The notes beneath the pieces were generated by a model. It did no database searches. It worked only from the letters and a program-made list of their open reading frames with translations, and had not been told where the DNA came from. This document shows positions 16,696-25,414 of a stretch of 64,000 nucleotides of DNA, in pieces. The DNA is from Haliovirga abyssi (lineage in GTDB: Bacteria; Fusobacteriota; Fusobacteriia; Fusobacteriales; Haliovirgaceae), in the NCBI RefSeq assembly GCF_030295325.1, contig NZ_AP027059.1, positions 310,001 through 374,000 of the forward strand, in the 5' to 3' direction. A program made the translations under genes and the position numbers. Numbering within the stretch: position 1 is the stretch's first letter; each line of letters opens with the position of its first letter.

Positions 16696-17961
16696 ATGAA
16701 AAAGAATAAATTAAAAGAAATAAATATTTCTTTATTTGAATTTATATTGGAGTTTGCAGAAATATTTAATTTTATAGATGGAGAAATTCATGGTCATAGT
16801 TACGATGTAGCTTATATAGTGATGAGAATAGTAGAAAAAATGGACTTTAATAATAACGAAAAGTTAGAAATAGTATTAGCTGCTTTATTACATGATATAG
16901 GAGTTTTAAAAGAGAATGAAATGAAAGATTTAATGAATTTTGAAGTTGCAAATACTCAGCGACATGAAAAAATAGGCTTTTTTCTATTAAACAACTATAG
17001 ACCATTTAAAACTGTAGCTTATATAGTTAGACATCACCATATAAAATGGAATGAAAAAATATTAGATGAAGATATCCATATTGGGAGCTATATAATTAGT
17101 CTTGCAGATAGATTTGCTATTTTAATAAATGGAGATAAAAACTATTACAAGAAAAAAACAGAAATTTTAGATATAATAAATAAAGAAAAAGGAAAAATGT
17201 TTTCTCCTGAATTAGTTGATATTTTAAATGAATTAGTTACAAAAGAGGAGTTTTGGCTGAATATAGTATATGGAGATAAAAAAAATATTATTTATGAAAA
17301 TTATAAGGATAAAGTTACCAAAACTGGTTTAAAAGATATTTTGAGTTTGGGTAAAATCATATCTTTTTTTACAGATTCAAGAGATAGATTTACAGCAATT
17401 CATAGTACAGGAGTAGCATATGTGGCAGGAAAATTAGCTAAAATTCTGAACTATAGTGAAAGAGATCAAGAATATTTCTTATTAGCTGGATTTTTACATG
17501 ATATAGGGAAAGTGGCAATTCCCATTGAAATTATAGACAAAAAAAGTGCATTAACAAATTGTGAATTTGAAACGATAAAGAGTCACACTTATCATACCTA
17601 TAGAATACTTGATAGAATAAAAGGGTTTGATGAGATAGCAAAAATAGCAGCTTACCATCATGAAAAATTAAACGGAAAAGGGTACCCTTTTGGATTAAAA
17701 GGAGAAGAGATAACAAAAGAAGCTAGAATAATGGCTGTAGCAGACGTGTTTACGGCGCTATCTGAAAAAAGACCATATAGAGATAGAATGGGGAAAGAAA
17801 AAATAATAGAAATATTGGAAAGTATGGGGAAAGATAATCATTTAGACAAAGAGATAGTTAATAAAGTAAAGGAAAATTATGAAAATCTTGAAAAAATAAA
17901 TATAGAAGTACAAAAAGAAGTTTTAGAAGAATTAAAAATAATAGATGAATTTATTTATTAA
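16696..17961 (+). CDS. Tandem HD / HD-GYP protein, probable c-di-GMP phosphodiesterase
   Basis: A 421-residue protein with no membrane segment. An N-terminal HD domain (about 25-185) has His66-Asp67 in LLHDIGV and the VRHHHIKWNE and SLADRFA motifs. A second, HD-GYP domain (about 215-400) has the HS start, His268-Asp269 in FLHDIGKVAIP, AYHHEKLNGKGYPFGLKGEEI with the GYP triad, and AVADVFTALSEKRPYR. HD-GYP domains hydrolyse c-di-GMP. The N-terminal domain is another HD phosphohydrolase-like unit and may be regulatory. It has a good AAAGGAG site and stands alone between repeats. Confidence 0.88.
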   Translation: MKKNKLKEINISLFEFILEFAEIFNFIDGEIHGHSYDVAYIVMRIVEKMDFNNNEKLEIVLAALLHDIGVLKENEMKDLMNFEVANTQRHEKIGFFLLNNYRPFKTVAYIVRHHHIKWNEKILDEDIHIGSYIISLADRFAILINGDKNYYKKKTEILDIINKEKGKMFSPELVDILNELVTKEEFWLNIVYGDKKNIIYENYKDKVTKTGLKDILSLGKIISFFTDSRDRFTAIHSTGVAYVAGKLAKILNYSERDQEYFLLAGFLHDIGKVAIPIEIIDKKSALTNCEFETIKSHTYHTYRILDRIKGFDEIAKIAAYHHEKLNGKGYPFGLKGEEITKEARIMAVADVFTALSEKRPYRDRMGKEKIIEILESMGKDNHLDKEIVNKVKENYENLEKINIEVQKEVLEELKIIDEFIY

Positions 17962-17965
17962 TTTA

Positions 17966-18171
17966 CTAAGAAATGGCTTGAAAATAACCTTCCGATTTTG
18001 TTTTAAAATACGCAACGATTTAGGAATGATTTAAAAACAACCTTTTCATTTTGTTTTAAAATACGCAATGGTTCAAGCGTTTTTATAACAAAATATATAA
18101 AATTATTTTTAAACATTCTTTAAGCGTTTTTATAACAAAAAAAGAGAAACTTATTTTTTAAACGTTCCTAG
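17966..18171 (+). repeat. Nested pair of A elements
   Basis: The outer copy is 17970-18167, flanked by CTAA and CTAG. The inner copy, 18023-18118 (96 bp), sits in its loop and is bounded by TTTA on both sides (18019-18022 and 18119-18122). Removing the inner copy and one TTTA restores an outer copy of exactly 98 bp. Confidence 0.92.
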
Positions 18172-18308
18172 GAAAGTATAAATTTGTTCAGAAAATAAGT
18201 TACGCTATTTTTTTAAAATATGTGATTTTTCAAAGCAAAATTTTTCAGAAACCAAAAATTTAGAAAAACATTTATATTTTACCATATGAAGCGTATCTTA
18301 TTTTTTTA
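18170..18308 (+). repeat. C element, full copy
   Basis: Starts AGGAAAGTATAAATTTG directly against the nested A pair, contains AAAATAAGTTACGC, the CAGAAACCAAAAATTTAG centre and CCATATGAAGCGTA, and ends in a T-run. Together with the A elements it fills most of the 468-nt gap before pgeF; 18309-18429 holds only AT-rich sequence and the pgeF ribosome site. Confidence 0.85.
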
Positions 18309-18429
18309 TTATGTAACTTAATATGTTGGGTTAAAATTAAAAACAGCAAATTGTGCGATGAAGCAGATATTGTACGAAAGCTTTTTAAGTGATTTTTTAA
18401 AAAAATTATAAAAAATATTAGGAGAAAAA

Positions 18430-19185
18430 ATGTTTGAAGAGTGTAATAATTATTACAAAATAGATGAATTTGAAAAAAATGGAGTAAAAGCTATATACAC
18501 AAAAAAAAATGTTGGTAACTTAGCATATTATACAGCAGAAACAAATGAAGAATTAAAACAAGTAAAAGATAACAGGGATAAAATTTTATTAGATATAGGT
18601 GCAGGTAACAGAAAATTATTTTACGCAAAACAAATACATTCTGATAAAATTAAAATAATAAGAAACACAGACATTGCAAAAGAATATGATGGTTATGATG
18701 GATTTATAACAAATAGAAATGATGTTGTAATACTTATGCATTATGCAGATTGTCTGCCAATATATTTTTATGATAAATCAAAAAAAATAATTGGTATTTG
18801 TCATGCAGGTTGGAAAGGAAGTTATAAAAATATTGGGTTAAAATTAATAAATATGATGAAAAAAGAGTTTGGATCTGAATTAAAAGATGTTTTAATAGGA
18901 TTAGGAATTGGGATAAAAGGATGTTGTTATGAAACTGGGAAAGAGATATATGAAAAATTTAATAATCAATTTAATAATAGTATAATAGAAAAAAGCTTTG
19001 ATATTAGAAATGATAAAATATATTTTGATTTAGAAGAATTTAATTATAATTTATTTTTAGAATATGGAATTAAACCTGAAAATATAATAAAATCGGAGAT
19101 GTGTACTTATTGCAATGAAGATTTTTTCTCATATAGAAAAGATGCAGATAAAAGAGGAAGAAATGGAGCTTTTATTTTTTTATAG
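18430..19185 (+). CDS. pgeF: Peptidoglycan editing factor PgeF (YfiH/laccase-domain family)
   Basis: A 251-residue member of the YfiH/DUF152 family. It has the metal-binding residues of the family: His in AKQIHSD, MHYADCLPIYF with Cys, CHAGWKGSYKNI, and a C-terminal CTYCNEDFFSYRKDADKRGR. In E. coli this enzyme removes mis-incorporated L-Ser from UDP-MurNAc; related proteins also act on purine nucleosides. AGGAG lies 8 nt ahead of the ATG. The stop codon overlaps the first bases of a partial C element. Confidence 0.9.
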   Translation: MFEECNNYYKIDEFEKNGVKAIYTKKNVGNLAYYTAETNEELKQVKDNRDKILLDIGAGNRKLFYAKQIHSDKIKIIRNTDIAKEYDGYDGFITNRNDVVILMHYADCLPIYFYDKSKKIIGICHAGWKGSYKNIGLKLINMMKKEFGSELKDVLIGLGIGIKGCCYETGKEIYEKFNNQFNNSIIEKSFDIRNDKIYFDLEEFNYNLFLEYGIKPENIIKSEMCTYCNEDFFSYRKDADKRGRNGAFIFL

Positions 19186-19258
19186 GAAAGAATAAATTTA
19201 TTCAGAAAATAACCTACACTATTTTTTTAAGTGTGCAATTTTGTAAGGTGAAATTATA
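19184..19258 (+). repeat. Partial C element at the pgeF stop codon
   Basis: AGGAAAGAATAAATTTATTCAGAAAATAACCTACACTATTT matches the left half of the C element; the right half is lost. Confidence 0.75.
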
Positions 19259-19269
19259 AAAAATGATTC

Positions 19270-19298
19270 TTGACAAAATTAGTATAGAAAGGTATAAT
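19270..19298 (+). promoter_or_regulatory. Consensus promoter of nifS-iscU
   Basis: TTGACA at 19270-19275, 17-bp spacer, TATAAT at 19293-19298: a perfect sigma-70 promoter. Confidence 0.9.
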
Positions 19299-19336
19299 AA
19301 GAGCATAGAAGTATAATATTAAGTGAGGTGAATAAA

Positions 19337-20497
19337 TTGAAAGAAGTTTATTTTGATAATAATGCAACAACTAAAGTGGATGAAAGAGTATTTGAAGCTA
19401 TGCTTCCTTATTTTGTAGATAACTATGGGAATCCTTCAAGTATTCATAGAGTAGGGCAAAAAGTAAGAAAAAAAATAGAAGATTCTAGAGATATAATATC
19501 AAATTTATTAAAAATAAATCCTAATGAATTAATATTTACATCTTGTGGGACCGAATCTAATAATATAGCAATAAAAGGAGTGGCAAGAGCTTATAAAAAT
19601 AGAGGGAAACATATAATTACTTCTGTAATAGAGCATCCATCTGTTTTAAATACGTGTAAAGCATTAGAAAAAGAGGGGTTTGAAGTTAGCTATATTCCAA
19701 TTGATGACAAAGGAATAGTAAACTTAGAAAAATTAAAAGAAGCTATAAGAGAAGATACTATTTTGATTTCAATAATGCATGGGAATAATGAGATAGGAAC
19801 TGTACAACCTATAAAAGAGATAGGTGCTATAGCAAAAGAAAATAAAATATTTTTTCATGTAGATGCAGTTCAAACAATAGGAAAAATGGAATTAAATATA
19901 AAAGAAAATAATATATCACTGTTATCATTTTCAGGTCATAAATTTTATGGGCCTAAAGGTATTGGTGGATTATATGTTAAAAATGGAATAAAATTAGAAA
20001 AAGTTTTAACTGGTGGGCATCAAGAAAGAAATAGAAGACCAGGAACAGAAAATGTAGCTAGTATTGTAGGAATGACAAAAGCACTTGAATTATCATATGA
20101 AAATATGGAAGAAGAATCTAAAAGAGAAAAAGAATTAAGAAATTATTTTGAAGAAGAAATCGTAAAAAAGATACCAGAATTAATTTTAAATGGAGATAGA
20201 GAAAAAAGATTGCCTGGAACGTCAAGTGTTACTATAAAATTTGTAGAGGGAGAATCTATTTTATTAAATTTAGATTTTAAAGGTATTGCAGTAAGTTCAG
20301 GCTCAGCTTGTACATCAGGTTCGTTAGAACCATCTCATGTTGTACTAGCATTAGGAGTTCCTATGGAACATGCTCATGGTACAATAAGATTTAGTCTTGG
20401 AAGATATAATACAAAAGAAGAGGTAGATTATGTTTTGGAAGTTTTACCACCAATTGTAGAAAAAATAAGAAGCATGTCACCATTTTGGAATAATTAA
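19337..20497 (+). CDS. nifS: Cysteine desulfurase (NifS/IscS family)
   Basis: A 386-residue PLP enzyme that removes sulfur from cysteine for Fe-S cluster assembly. It begins EVYFDNNATTKVDERV; the Schiff-base lysine is Lys202 in SGHKFYGPKGIGG, and the persulfide cysteine is Cys325 in SSGSACTSGSLEPSHV, the NifS-type loop. The TTG at 19337 is chosen because GAGGTG lies 7 nt upstream; the ORF also has a GTG at 19328 inside that site. It is followed after 38 nt by the scaffold gene. Whether to call it nifS or iscS cannot be decided from sequence alone. Confidence 0.93.
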   Translation: MKEVYFDNNATTKVDERVFEAMLPYFVDNYGNPSSIHRVGQKVRKKIEDSRDIISNLLKINPNELIFTSCGTESNNIAIKGVARAYKNRGKHIITSVIEHPSVLNTCKALEKEGFEVSYIPIDDKGIVNLEKLKEAIREDTILISIMHGNNEIGTVQPIKEIGAIAKENKIFFHVDAVQTIGKMELNIKENNISLLSFSGHKFYGPKGIGGLYVKNGIKLEKVLTGGHQERNRRPGTENVASIVGMTKALELSYENMEEESKREKELRNYFEEEIVKKIPELILNGDREKRLPGTSSVTIKFVEGESILLNLDFKGIAVSSGSACTSGSLEPSHVVLALGVPMEHAHGTIRFSLGRYNTKEEVDYVLEVLPPIVEKIRSMSPFWNN

Positions 20498-20535
20498 AAT
20501 AAATTAGAGATTAGAAAAGATAGGGAGGGATAGAT

Positions 20536-20910
20536 ATGTATTCAGAGAAAGTTATAGATCATTTTTCAAATCCGAGAAATGTTGGAAAAATTGAAAATCC
20601 TGATGGTTATGGAAAGGTTGGAAATGCAGCATGTGGAGATGTTATGGAAATATTTTTAAAAATAGAAGAGGACAAAATAAAAGATGTGAAATTTAGGACT
20701 TTTGGATGTGCAGCAGCAATAGCTACATCATCTATGTCAACAGAAATGATATTAAATAAACCTGTAGAGGAAGCTTTGAAATTAACTAATAAAGCAGTGG
20801 CAGAAGCTTTGGATGGGCTTCCAGCAAAAAAAATGCATTGTTCAGTATTAGCAGAAGAAGGTATACAATCTGCTATTGAAGATTATATGAGTAAAAAAGA
20901 TAAGTCGTAA
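20536..20910 (+). CDS. iscU: Fe-S cluster assembly scaffold (IscU/NifU N-terminal type)
   Basis: A 124-residue scaffold protein with the three cluster-binding cysteines in NAACGD, FRTFGCAAAIATSS and KKMHCSVLAEE. The start YSEKVIDHFSNPRNVG is diagnostic. It works with the upstream desulfurase. It lacks the C-terminal NifU domain. The stop codon lies inside the terminator stem that follows. Confidence 0.95.
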   Translation: MYSEKVIDHFSNPRNVGKIENPDGYGKVGNAACGDVMEIFLKIEEDKIKDVKFRTFGCAAAIATSSMSTEMILNKPVEEALKLTNKAVAEALDGLPAKKMHCSVLAEEGIQSAIEDYMSKKDKS

Positions 20911-20927
20911 TGACTTATCTTTTTTTA
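20893..20927 (+). terminator. Terminator overlapping the iscU stop codon
   Basis: A 14-bp stem, AAAAAAGATAAGTC (20893-20906) with GACTTATCTTTTTT (20912-20925), with loop GTAAT, containing the stop codon. Confidence 0.92.
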
Positions 20928-20935
20928 TAAAATAT

Positions 20936-20995
20936 ATAACGATTTAACTGTTTTTATAACAAAATATAAAAAATTTATTTTTTAAACATTCTATA
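20936..20995 (+). repeat. Right half of an A element
   Basis: TTTTTATAACAAAATATAAAAAATTTATTTTTTAAACATTC matches the right arm of the A consensus; the left arm is replaced by the iscU terminator region. Confidence 0.65.
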
Positions 20996-21071
20996 GTGAA
21001 AATATTTAATTGAAAATAAAAATAAATTATGGTATGATAAAATTATAAAAAATGTAGGAGGAGAGATTAAA

Positions 21072-22193
21072 GTGAAGAGAATAAGTGTGATTTTATTATT
21101 ACTATTAACAATATTTTCAATTTCATATTCAAATACAAATTATGTGGCTAGGATTTTAACAGATCAAAATGGGAATTTTATTGAGGGAGAAAACATAACA
21201 TTAAAGCATCCATTAGCTTCACTTACAAAAATGATGACAATATTAGTAGCTATAGATGAAGTAGAACAAGGGAAAATTGCATATACTGATATGGTAAAAG
21301 TATCAAGGAGAGCAGATAGAACCGGAGGAAGTAGTGCTTATCTAAAAGCTGGAGAAAAGATATCTTTATCAGACTTAATGAAAGCAGTTATTGTACGTTC
21401 TGGAAATGATGCAGCAATAGCAATAGCAGAATATATAGCAGGAAGCGAAGATAAATTTGTAAAATTAATGAATGAAAAAGCAAAAGAATTAGGGATGATA
21501 GATACAAATTTTTATACAGCAACAGGATTAACAAAAGATATGACTGGTAAAAATTTAGATAAATCAACAGTAAAAGATATTGCAATACTTTCAAGTGTGT
21601 TATTGAAAAAAGATGTTTTTATGAAAGACGCAGATAAAGCAAAAATAACAATATCAAAAAGAAGAAAGTTTGCAAATAGAAATAAATTAATAGGAAAAGT
21701 AAAAGGTGTAGATGGATTAAAAACGGGTCATCATTCAAAAGCACAATATAATGTAGCGATTACAGTAAAAAGAGATGGATTGAGATTTATAGTGGTTTCA
21801 TTTGGTTCGCCAACAGAGAAAATTAGAGATAAAGAAGTTACAAAATACATTGATTATGCATATAAAACATATGAAAAAGTTAAAATAGCTTCAAAAGGAG
21901 ACTTTGCAATAGAAATAAAAGTAAAAGATGCAGTAAATAGAAAAATACCATTATATTTAGGCAGAGATATTTATGGAATTATAGATAAAGAAAAAAAATG
22001 GAATTTTTATAAAGTGGCATATATTCCAAAAGAGGTAACAGCTCCAGTAAAAGCTAATGAAAAAATAGGAGTTATTTCTGTTAAATATAGAAGTAGAGTT
22101 ATAGATGAAGTGCCTTTAGTATCAAAAATAGATATAAAGAAAATATCTGGATTTAGAAATTTTTTAAGAATTATAACTTTTAATCTGTTTTAG
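21072..22193 (+). CDS. dacA: D-alanyl-D-alanine carboxypeptidase (PBP5/DacA family)
   Basis: A 373-residue exported penicillin-binding protein that trims peptidoglycan pentapeptides. It has a signal peptide (about 1-20) and the three active-site motifs: Ser50-Leu-Thr-Lys53, Ser110-Gly-Asn112 and Lys217-Thr-Gly219. A PBP5-type beta domain follows (about 275-350) and the C-terminus ends in a weakly amphipathic helix that could anchor it. Translation starts at GTG 21072 behind AGGAGGAG. Single-gene unit with a terminator downstream. Confidence 0.93.
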   Translation: MKRISVILLLLLTIFSISYSNTNYVARILTDQNGNFIEGENITLKHPLASLTKMMTILVAIDEVEQGKIAYTDMVKVSRRADRTGGSSAYLKAGEKISLSDLMKAVIVRSGNDAAIAIAEYIAGSEDKFVKLMNEKAKELGMIDTNFYTATGLTKDMTGKNLDKSTVKDIAILSSVLLKKDVFMKDADKAKITISKRRKFANRNKLIGKVKGVDGLKTGHHSKAQYNVAITVKRDGLRFIVVSFGSPTEKIRDKEVTKYIDYAYKTYEKVKIASKGDFAIEIKVKDAVNRKIPLYLGRDIYGIIDKEKKWNFYKVAYIPKEVTAPVKANEKIGVISVKYRSRVIDEVPLVSKIDIKKISGFRNFLRIITFNLF

Positions 22194-22213
22194 GAAGAAT
22201 AAAAATATTGAAA

Positions 22214-22250
22214 TAAAAAAAGAATTCTACAAATGTGGAATTCTTTTTTA
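22214..22250 (+). terminator. Rho-independent terminator
   Basis: AAAAAAGAATTC pairs with GAATTCTTTTTT around a short loop, after dacA and only 20 nt before birA. Confidence 0.88.
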
Positions 22251-22269
22251 TAAATAGGGAGTAAAAATT

Positions 22270-22983
22270 ATGGATTTGACAATATTAGAAAAAATAGATT
22301 CTACAAATAAATATTTAAAAGAAAAAAAATATAAAAAAAATTGGGAAATAGTAATGGCTAAAGAGCAAACTGCAGGTAAAGGACGTAGAGGTAAAGTTTG
22401 GAATTCTAATAAGGGAGGAGCATGGTTTAGTTTTTGTTTTGCAGAAGATAAATATCTATCTAAAACTGAATATGGAAAGATTCCATTAATAGCTGGATTA
22501 GCAGTAATAAAAGGACTAGAGGAGATAGAAAAATTAAATTATAAAATAAAATGGCCTAATGATGTATATGTAGGAAAAAGGAAAATTTCTGGAATTTTAT
22601 TGGAAAAATCAGGAGATTTTTTTATAGTTGGAATTGGAATAAATGTTAATAATGTTGATTTTGGCGAATTTAAAGATATAGGAATTTCATTAAATAAAAT
22701 AACTGATAAAATTTATAATATAGAAAAATTAGTAATGTTGGTAGCTTCAAAATTTAAAAAAGAATATTATAGATTTTTAAGAGGAGAATGGGAAGAGATT
22801 TTATTAGAAATAAAAGAAAAAAATTATTTAAAAAATCGAGTGGTAGAAGTTATGGTAAATAGTGAAGTTATAAAAGGAGAAGTAATAGGAATTAATAATA
22901 GTGCAGAATTATGTATTAAGAAGAATAATGAAATATATGAAATAAAAAGCGGAGAAATTAGAATAGTATACACTAATAATTAA
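22270..22983 (+). CDS. birA: Biotin--[acetyl-CoA-carboxylase] ligase
   Basis: A 237-residue biotin protein ligase without the N-terminal DNA-binding domain, so an enzyme only and not a repressor. The motifs are STNKYL, the biotinyl-AMP loop AGKGRRGKVWNSNKGGAWFS, KWPNDVYVGKRKISGILLE and the IVGIGINVNN strand. A C-terminal SH3-like domain (about 190-237) follows. It attaches biotin to carboxylase or decarboxylase carriers. GGGAG site present. Confidence 0.94.
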   Translation: MDLTILEKIDSTNKYLKEKKYKKNWEIVMAKEQTAGKGRRGKVWNSNKGGAWFSFCFAEDKYLSKTEYGKIPLIAGLAVIKGLEEIEKLNYKIKWPNDVYVGKRKISGILLEKSGDFFIVGIGINVNNVDFGEFKDIGISLNKITDKIYNIEKLVMLVASKFKKEYYRFLRGEWEEILLEIKEKNYLKNRVVEVMVNSEVIKGEVIGINNSAELCIKKNNEIYEIKSGEIRIVYTNN

Positions 22984-22988
22984 TTATA

Positions 22989-23040
22989 AATAAAAAAATA
23001 AGCTACATTTCATCTCGGAAAACATAAATATATTTTGTAG
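22989..23040 (-). repeat. Degenerate partial C element
   Basis: AAAAAAATAAGCTACATTTCATCTCGG resembles the reverse-oriented left end of the C element (ATAAGCTACGCTTCATCTGG); the remainder is lost. Confidence 0.5.
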
Positions 23041-23071
23041 GAAAATATATTTCTAAAAGGGAGTTATACCA

Positions 23072-23623
23072 ATGAAAGAAAACAATAAAAAACTATTGTA
23101 TATAATAATTTTAATTTTGATTGGAGCAATTGGATTAAAATTTTTCGAAAACAAGTCAGATGAAAAAGATATAAATATAAGAAAATTAAAAACTTATAAA
23201 GTCGATTATCACAAAAAATTCAATAAAGGAAAGTTAGATATAAATAAAGTTTCAGAAAAAGAGTTGATAGATAGAGGAATGTCAGAAAAAATGGCATATA
23301 ATATTATAAAATATAGGGGAATTGTTGGGAATATATTAAAAATAGATGAACTTACAAGAGTTAAGGGTATTGGAGTAAAAAGAGTAGAAAAACTAAGAGA
23401 TATTATTTTTGTGGATAATAAAGATTTGAAACCAAAGATGATAAATATAAATAAAGTCAATGAAGAAGCTTTGAAATATTTTGGGTTTAGCAAAAAAGAG
23501 ATAGGGAATATTATAAAATGGAGAAAAAATAACGGGAGTATATATTCGAATATGGACTTGATTGAGATAATAGGAGAGAAAAGGTATTATGAGATATCAG
23601 ATAGAGTGGATTATTTGGAATGA
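23072..23623 (+). CDS. ComEA-like membrane-anchored helix-hairpin-helix protein
   Basis: A 183-residue protein with one N-terminal transmembrane helix (about 7-24) and two helix-hairpin-helix units. The first (about 50-115) reads KLDINKVSEKELIDRGMSEKMA... with ELTRVKGIGVKRVEKLRDII; the second (about 125-180) reads ININKVNEEALKYFGFSKKEIG. This is the layout of ComEA, which binds incoming double-stranded DNA at the cell surface. comEC and a pseudopilin gene lie within 5 kb, which supports a competence role. The duplicated HhH arrangement is longer than a minimal ComEA. Confidence 0.8.
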   Translation: MKENNKKLLYIIILILIGAIGLKFFENKSDEKDINIRKLKTYKVDYHKKFNKGKLDINKVSEKELIDRGMSEKMAYNIIKYRGIVGNILKIDELTRVKGIGVKRVEKLRDIIFVDNKDLKPKMININKVNEEALKYFGFSKKEIGNIIKWRKNNGSIYSNMDLIEIIGEKRYYEISDRVDYLE

Positions 23624-23653
23624 GATATATAAGACAAATAAAAATAAAAAAAC

Positions 23654-23683
23654 TTGACAATTGTAGTGTTGAAGTGGTATTGT
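23654..23683 (+). promoter_or_regulatory. Promoter of the exonuclease-rmlD gene
   Basis: TTGACA at 23654-23659 and TATTGT at 23678-23683, 18-bp spacer; a TATATAAT lies 5 bp further on. An ORF extension that starts at the TTG of this -35 box is therefore rejected. Confidence 0.6.
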
Positions 23684-23740
23684 TTTTATATAATCTTACA
23701 ATTCGTCTGCCACAAAAAAATAAAAAAGAGGTTGGTTTTT

Positions 23741-25414
23741 ATGATATGGATATTTGACATAGAAACAATATTAGATGCAGAATTAATCAGAAAAACAATG
23801 AATTTAGAGGGAACTGATGTAGAAGTAATGAATCTTGCTAAAGATATTTACCAAGGAAAAAAAGGAAATAGGTTTTTGCCTTTGCCATATCATAAAATAG
23901 TAAATATATCAATATTAGGATTAGATAAAGATAAAAATTTTCTAAAATTGAGCTCTATAAATGATGAAGATGAAAAAGAGATAATAGAAAAGTTTTTAGA
24001 TGCTCTAAATAAAAATAATCCTCAAGTAATAACTTTTAATGGGAGAAGTTTTGATTTGCCTGTATTAATGATAAGAGCGATGAAATATTCTCTGAGTTGT
24101 AATACGTATTTTGAGAATGAAAATAGTAAAATAGGAAAAAATAGATGGTCGAATTACAGAGCTAGATATAATGAGAAATTTCATTTAGATTTAATGGATA
24201 GTTTATCAGAATTTGGAGCGGTAAGAGGGTTGAGTTTGGACCTGTTGTCTTCAATGATTGGAGCACCAGGAAAATATGAAGTGAATGGAAGTCAAGTAAT
24301 AGATTTATATTATAATGGAGAATTAGAAAAAATAAAAGAATATTGTGAAAGTGATGTTTTAAATACATATTGGCTTTATTTAAAATATGAAGTTTTGCGT
24401 GGGAATATTACTAGAGAAGAATTTGGAAAAAAATTAGAGATATTAAAAGAAAATTTGATAAAGAATAGGTATTATTTTGAAATATTTGAGGAAAATATTA
24501 ATAAAGAATTAGATAATCTTAATGGCGTTGAAAAAGGAATTGAAGAAGAAAATAAAAAAGAAAATAAAGGAGAAAAAATGATATTATTAACTGGAGCAAA
24601 TGGACAGCTTGGAACAGATTTTAAAAAATTATTTGATGAAAAACAATTAAAATATATAGCTACTGATTATAAAGAATTAGATATTACAAATATAGATAAT
24701 GTTAGAGAATTTGTAAAAAATAAAAATATAAAATATATTATTAATTGTGCAGCATATAATAATGTAGATAAAGCAGAAGAGGAAAGAGATAAGGTGTATG
24801 CTTTAAATTGTGATGCACCTAAAAATTTAGCAATTATAGCAAAAGAGATTGATGCTATTTTTGTTACTTACTCTACTGATTTTGTATTTGATGGAGAAAA
24901 AGGGGAAGCATATGTGGAAAAAGATAAAGTAAGTCCTGTGTCTGTTTATGGTCAAAGCAAAGCTGATGGAGAAAAAAAAGTTTTAGAAGCATATGAAAAA
25001 GTATTTGTAATAAGAACTTCTTGGGTGTTTGGAACAGGTAATAGTAATTTTAATACTCAAGTAATTAATTGGTCTAAAAGTAGAACTGAATTATCTATAG
25101 TAGATGATCAAATATCGGTTCCTACATATTCTTGGGATTTGGCAGAATTTTCTTGGAAACTTATAGAAACAAATGAATTTGGATTGTATCATATTTCAAA
25201 TGACGGAATAGCAAGTAAATATGATCAAGCTAAATATCTGCTTGATAAAATAGGTTGGAAAGGTGAATTAAAAAAAGCTAAAACGAGTGATTTTAATTTA
25301 GCAGCTAAAAGAGCTAAATTTAGTAAATTATCAAGTGAGAAAGTAGAAAAATTAGTTGGAGAAAAACTCCCTAATTGGAAAAGTGGAATAGATAGATATT
25401 TAGGAATGGCTTAA
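23741..25414 (+). CDS. PolB-type 3'-5' exonuclease fused to dTDP-4-dehydrorhamnose reductase (RmlD)
   Basis: A 557-residue single reading frame joining two unrelated enzymes. Residues 1 to about 250 are a predicted DEDD 3'-5' exonuclease (PolB exo-like): DIET near the start, ITFNGRSFDLPVL, LDLMDSLS and YCESDVLNTYWLY. A charged linker (EENKKENKGEK) leads to RmlD from Met280: LTGANGQLG, INCAAYNNVDKAEEE, TYSTDFVFDGEKGEAY, VYGQSKADGEK and RTSWVFG. The reductase makes dTDP-L-rhamnose. A ribosome-site-like AAAGGAG precedes ATG 24578, so the reductase may also be made separately. The final GMA-stop comes from an A element. Confidence 0.85.
   Translation: MIWIFDIETILDAELIRKTMNLEGTDVEVMNLAKDIYQGKKGNRFLPLPYHKIVNISILGLDKDKNFLKLSSINDEDEKEIIEKFLDALNKNNPQVITFNGRSFDLPVLMIRAMKYSLSCNTYFENENSKIGKNRWSNYRARYNEKFHLDLMDSLSEFGAVRGLSLDLLSSMIGAPGKYEVNGSQVIDLYYNGELEKIKEYCESDVLNTYWLYLKYEVLRGNITREEFGKKLEILKENLIKNRYYFEIFEENINKELDNLNGVEKGIEEENKKENKGEKMILLTGANGQLGTDFKKLFDEKQLKYIATDYKELDITNIDNVREFVKNKNIKYIINCAAYNNVDKAEEERDKVYALNCDAPKNLAIIAKEIDAIFVTYSTDFVFDGEKGEAYVEKDKVSPVSVYGQSKADGEKKVLEAYEKVFVIRTSWVFGTGNSNFNTQVINWSKSRTELSIVDDQISVPTYSWDLAEFSWKLIETNEFGLYHISNDGIASKYDQAKYLLDKIGWKGELKKAKTSDFNLAAKRAKFSKLSSEKVEKLVGEKLPNWKSGIDRYLGMA

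Noticed and set aside
23696-23712. ATTCGTCTGCCAC shared with ATTCGTGTGCCAC near 55682 as a common leader element
   Set aside because: A single 13-base near match between two leaders is expected by chance in this much sequence; no common fold seen.
23654-23740. N-terminal extension of the exonuclease-RmlD gene
   Set aside because: The alternative TTG start lies in the -35 box of the promoter and the extension has no ribosome site; ATG 23741 begins the family motif.
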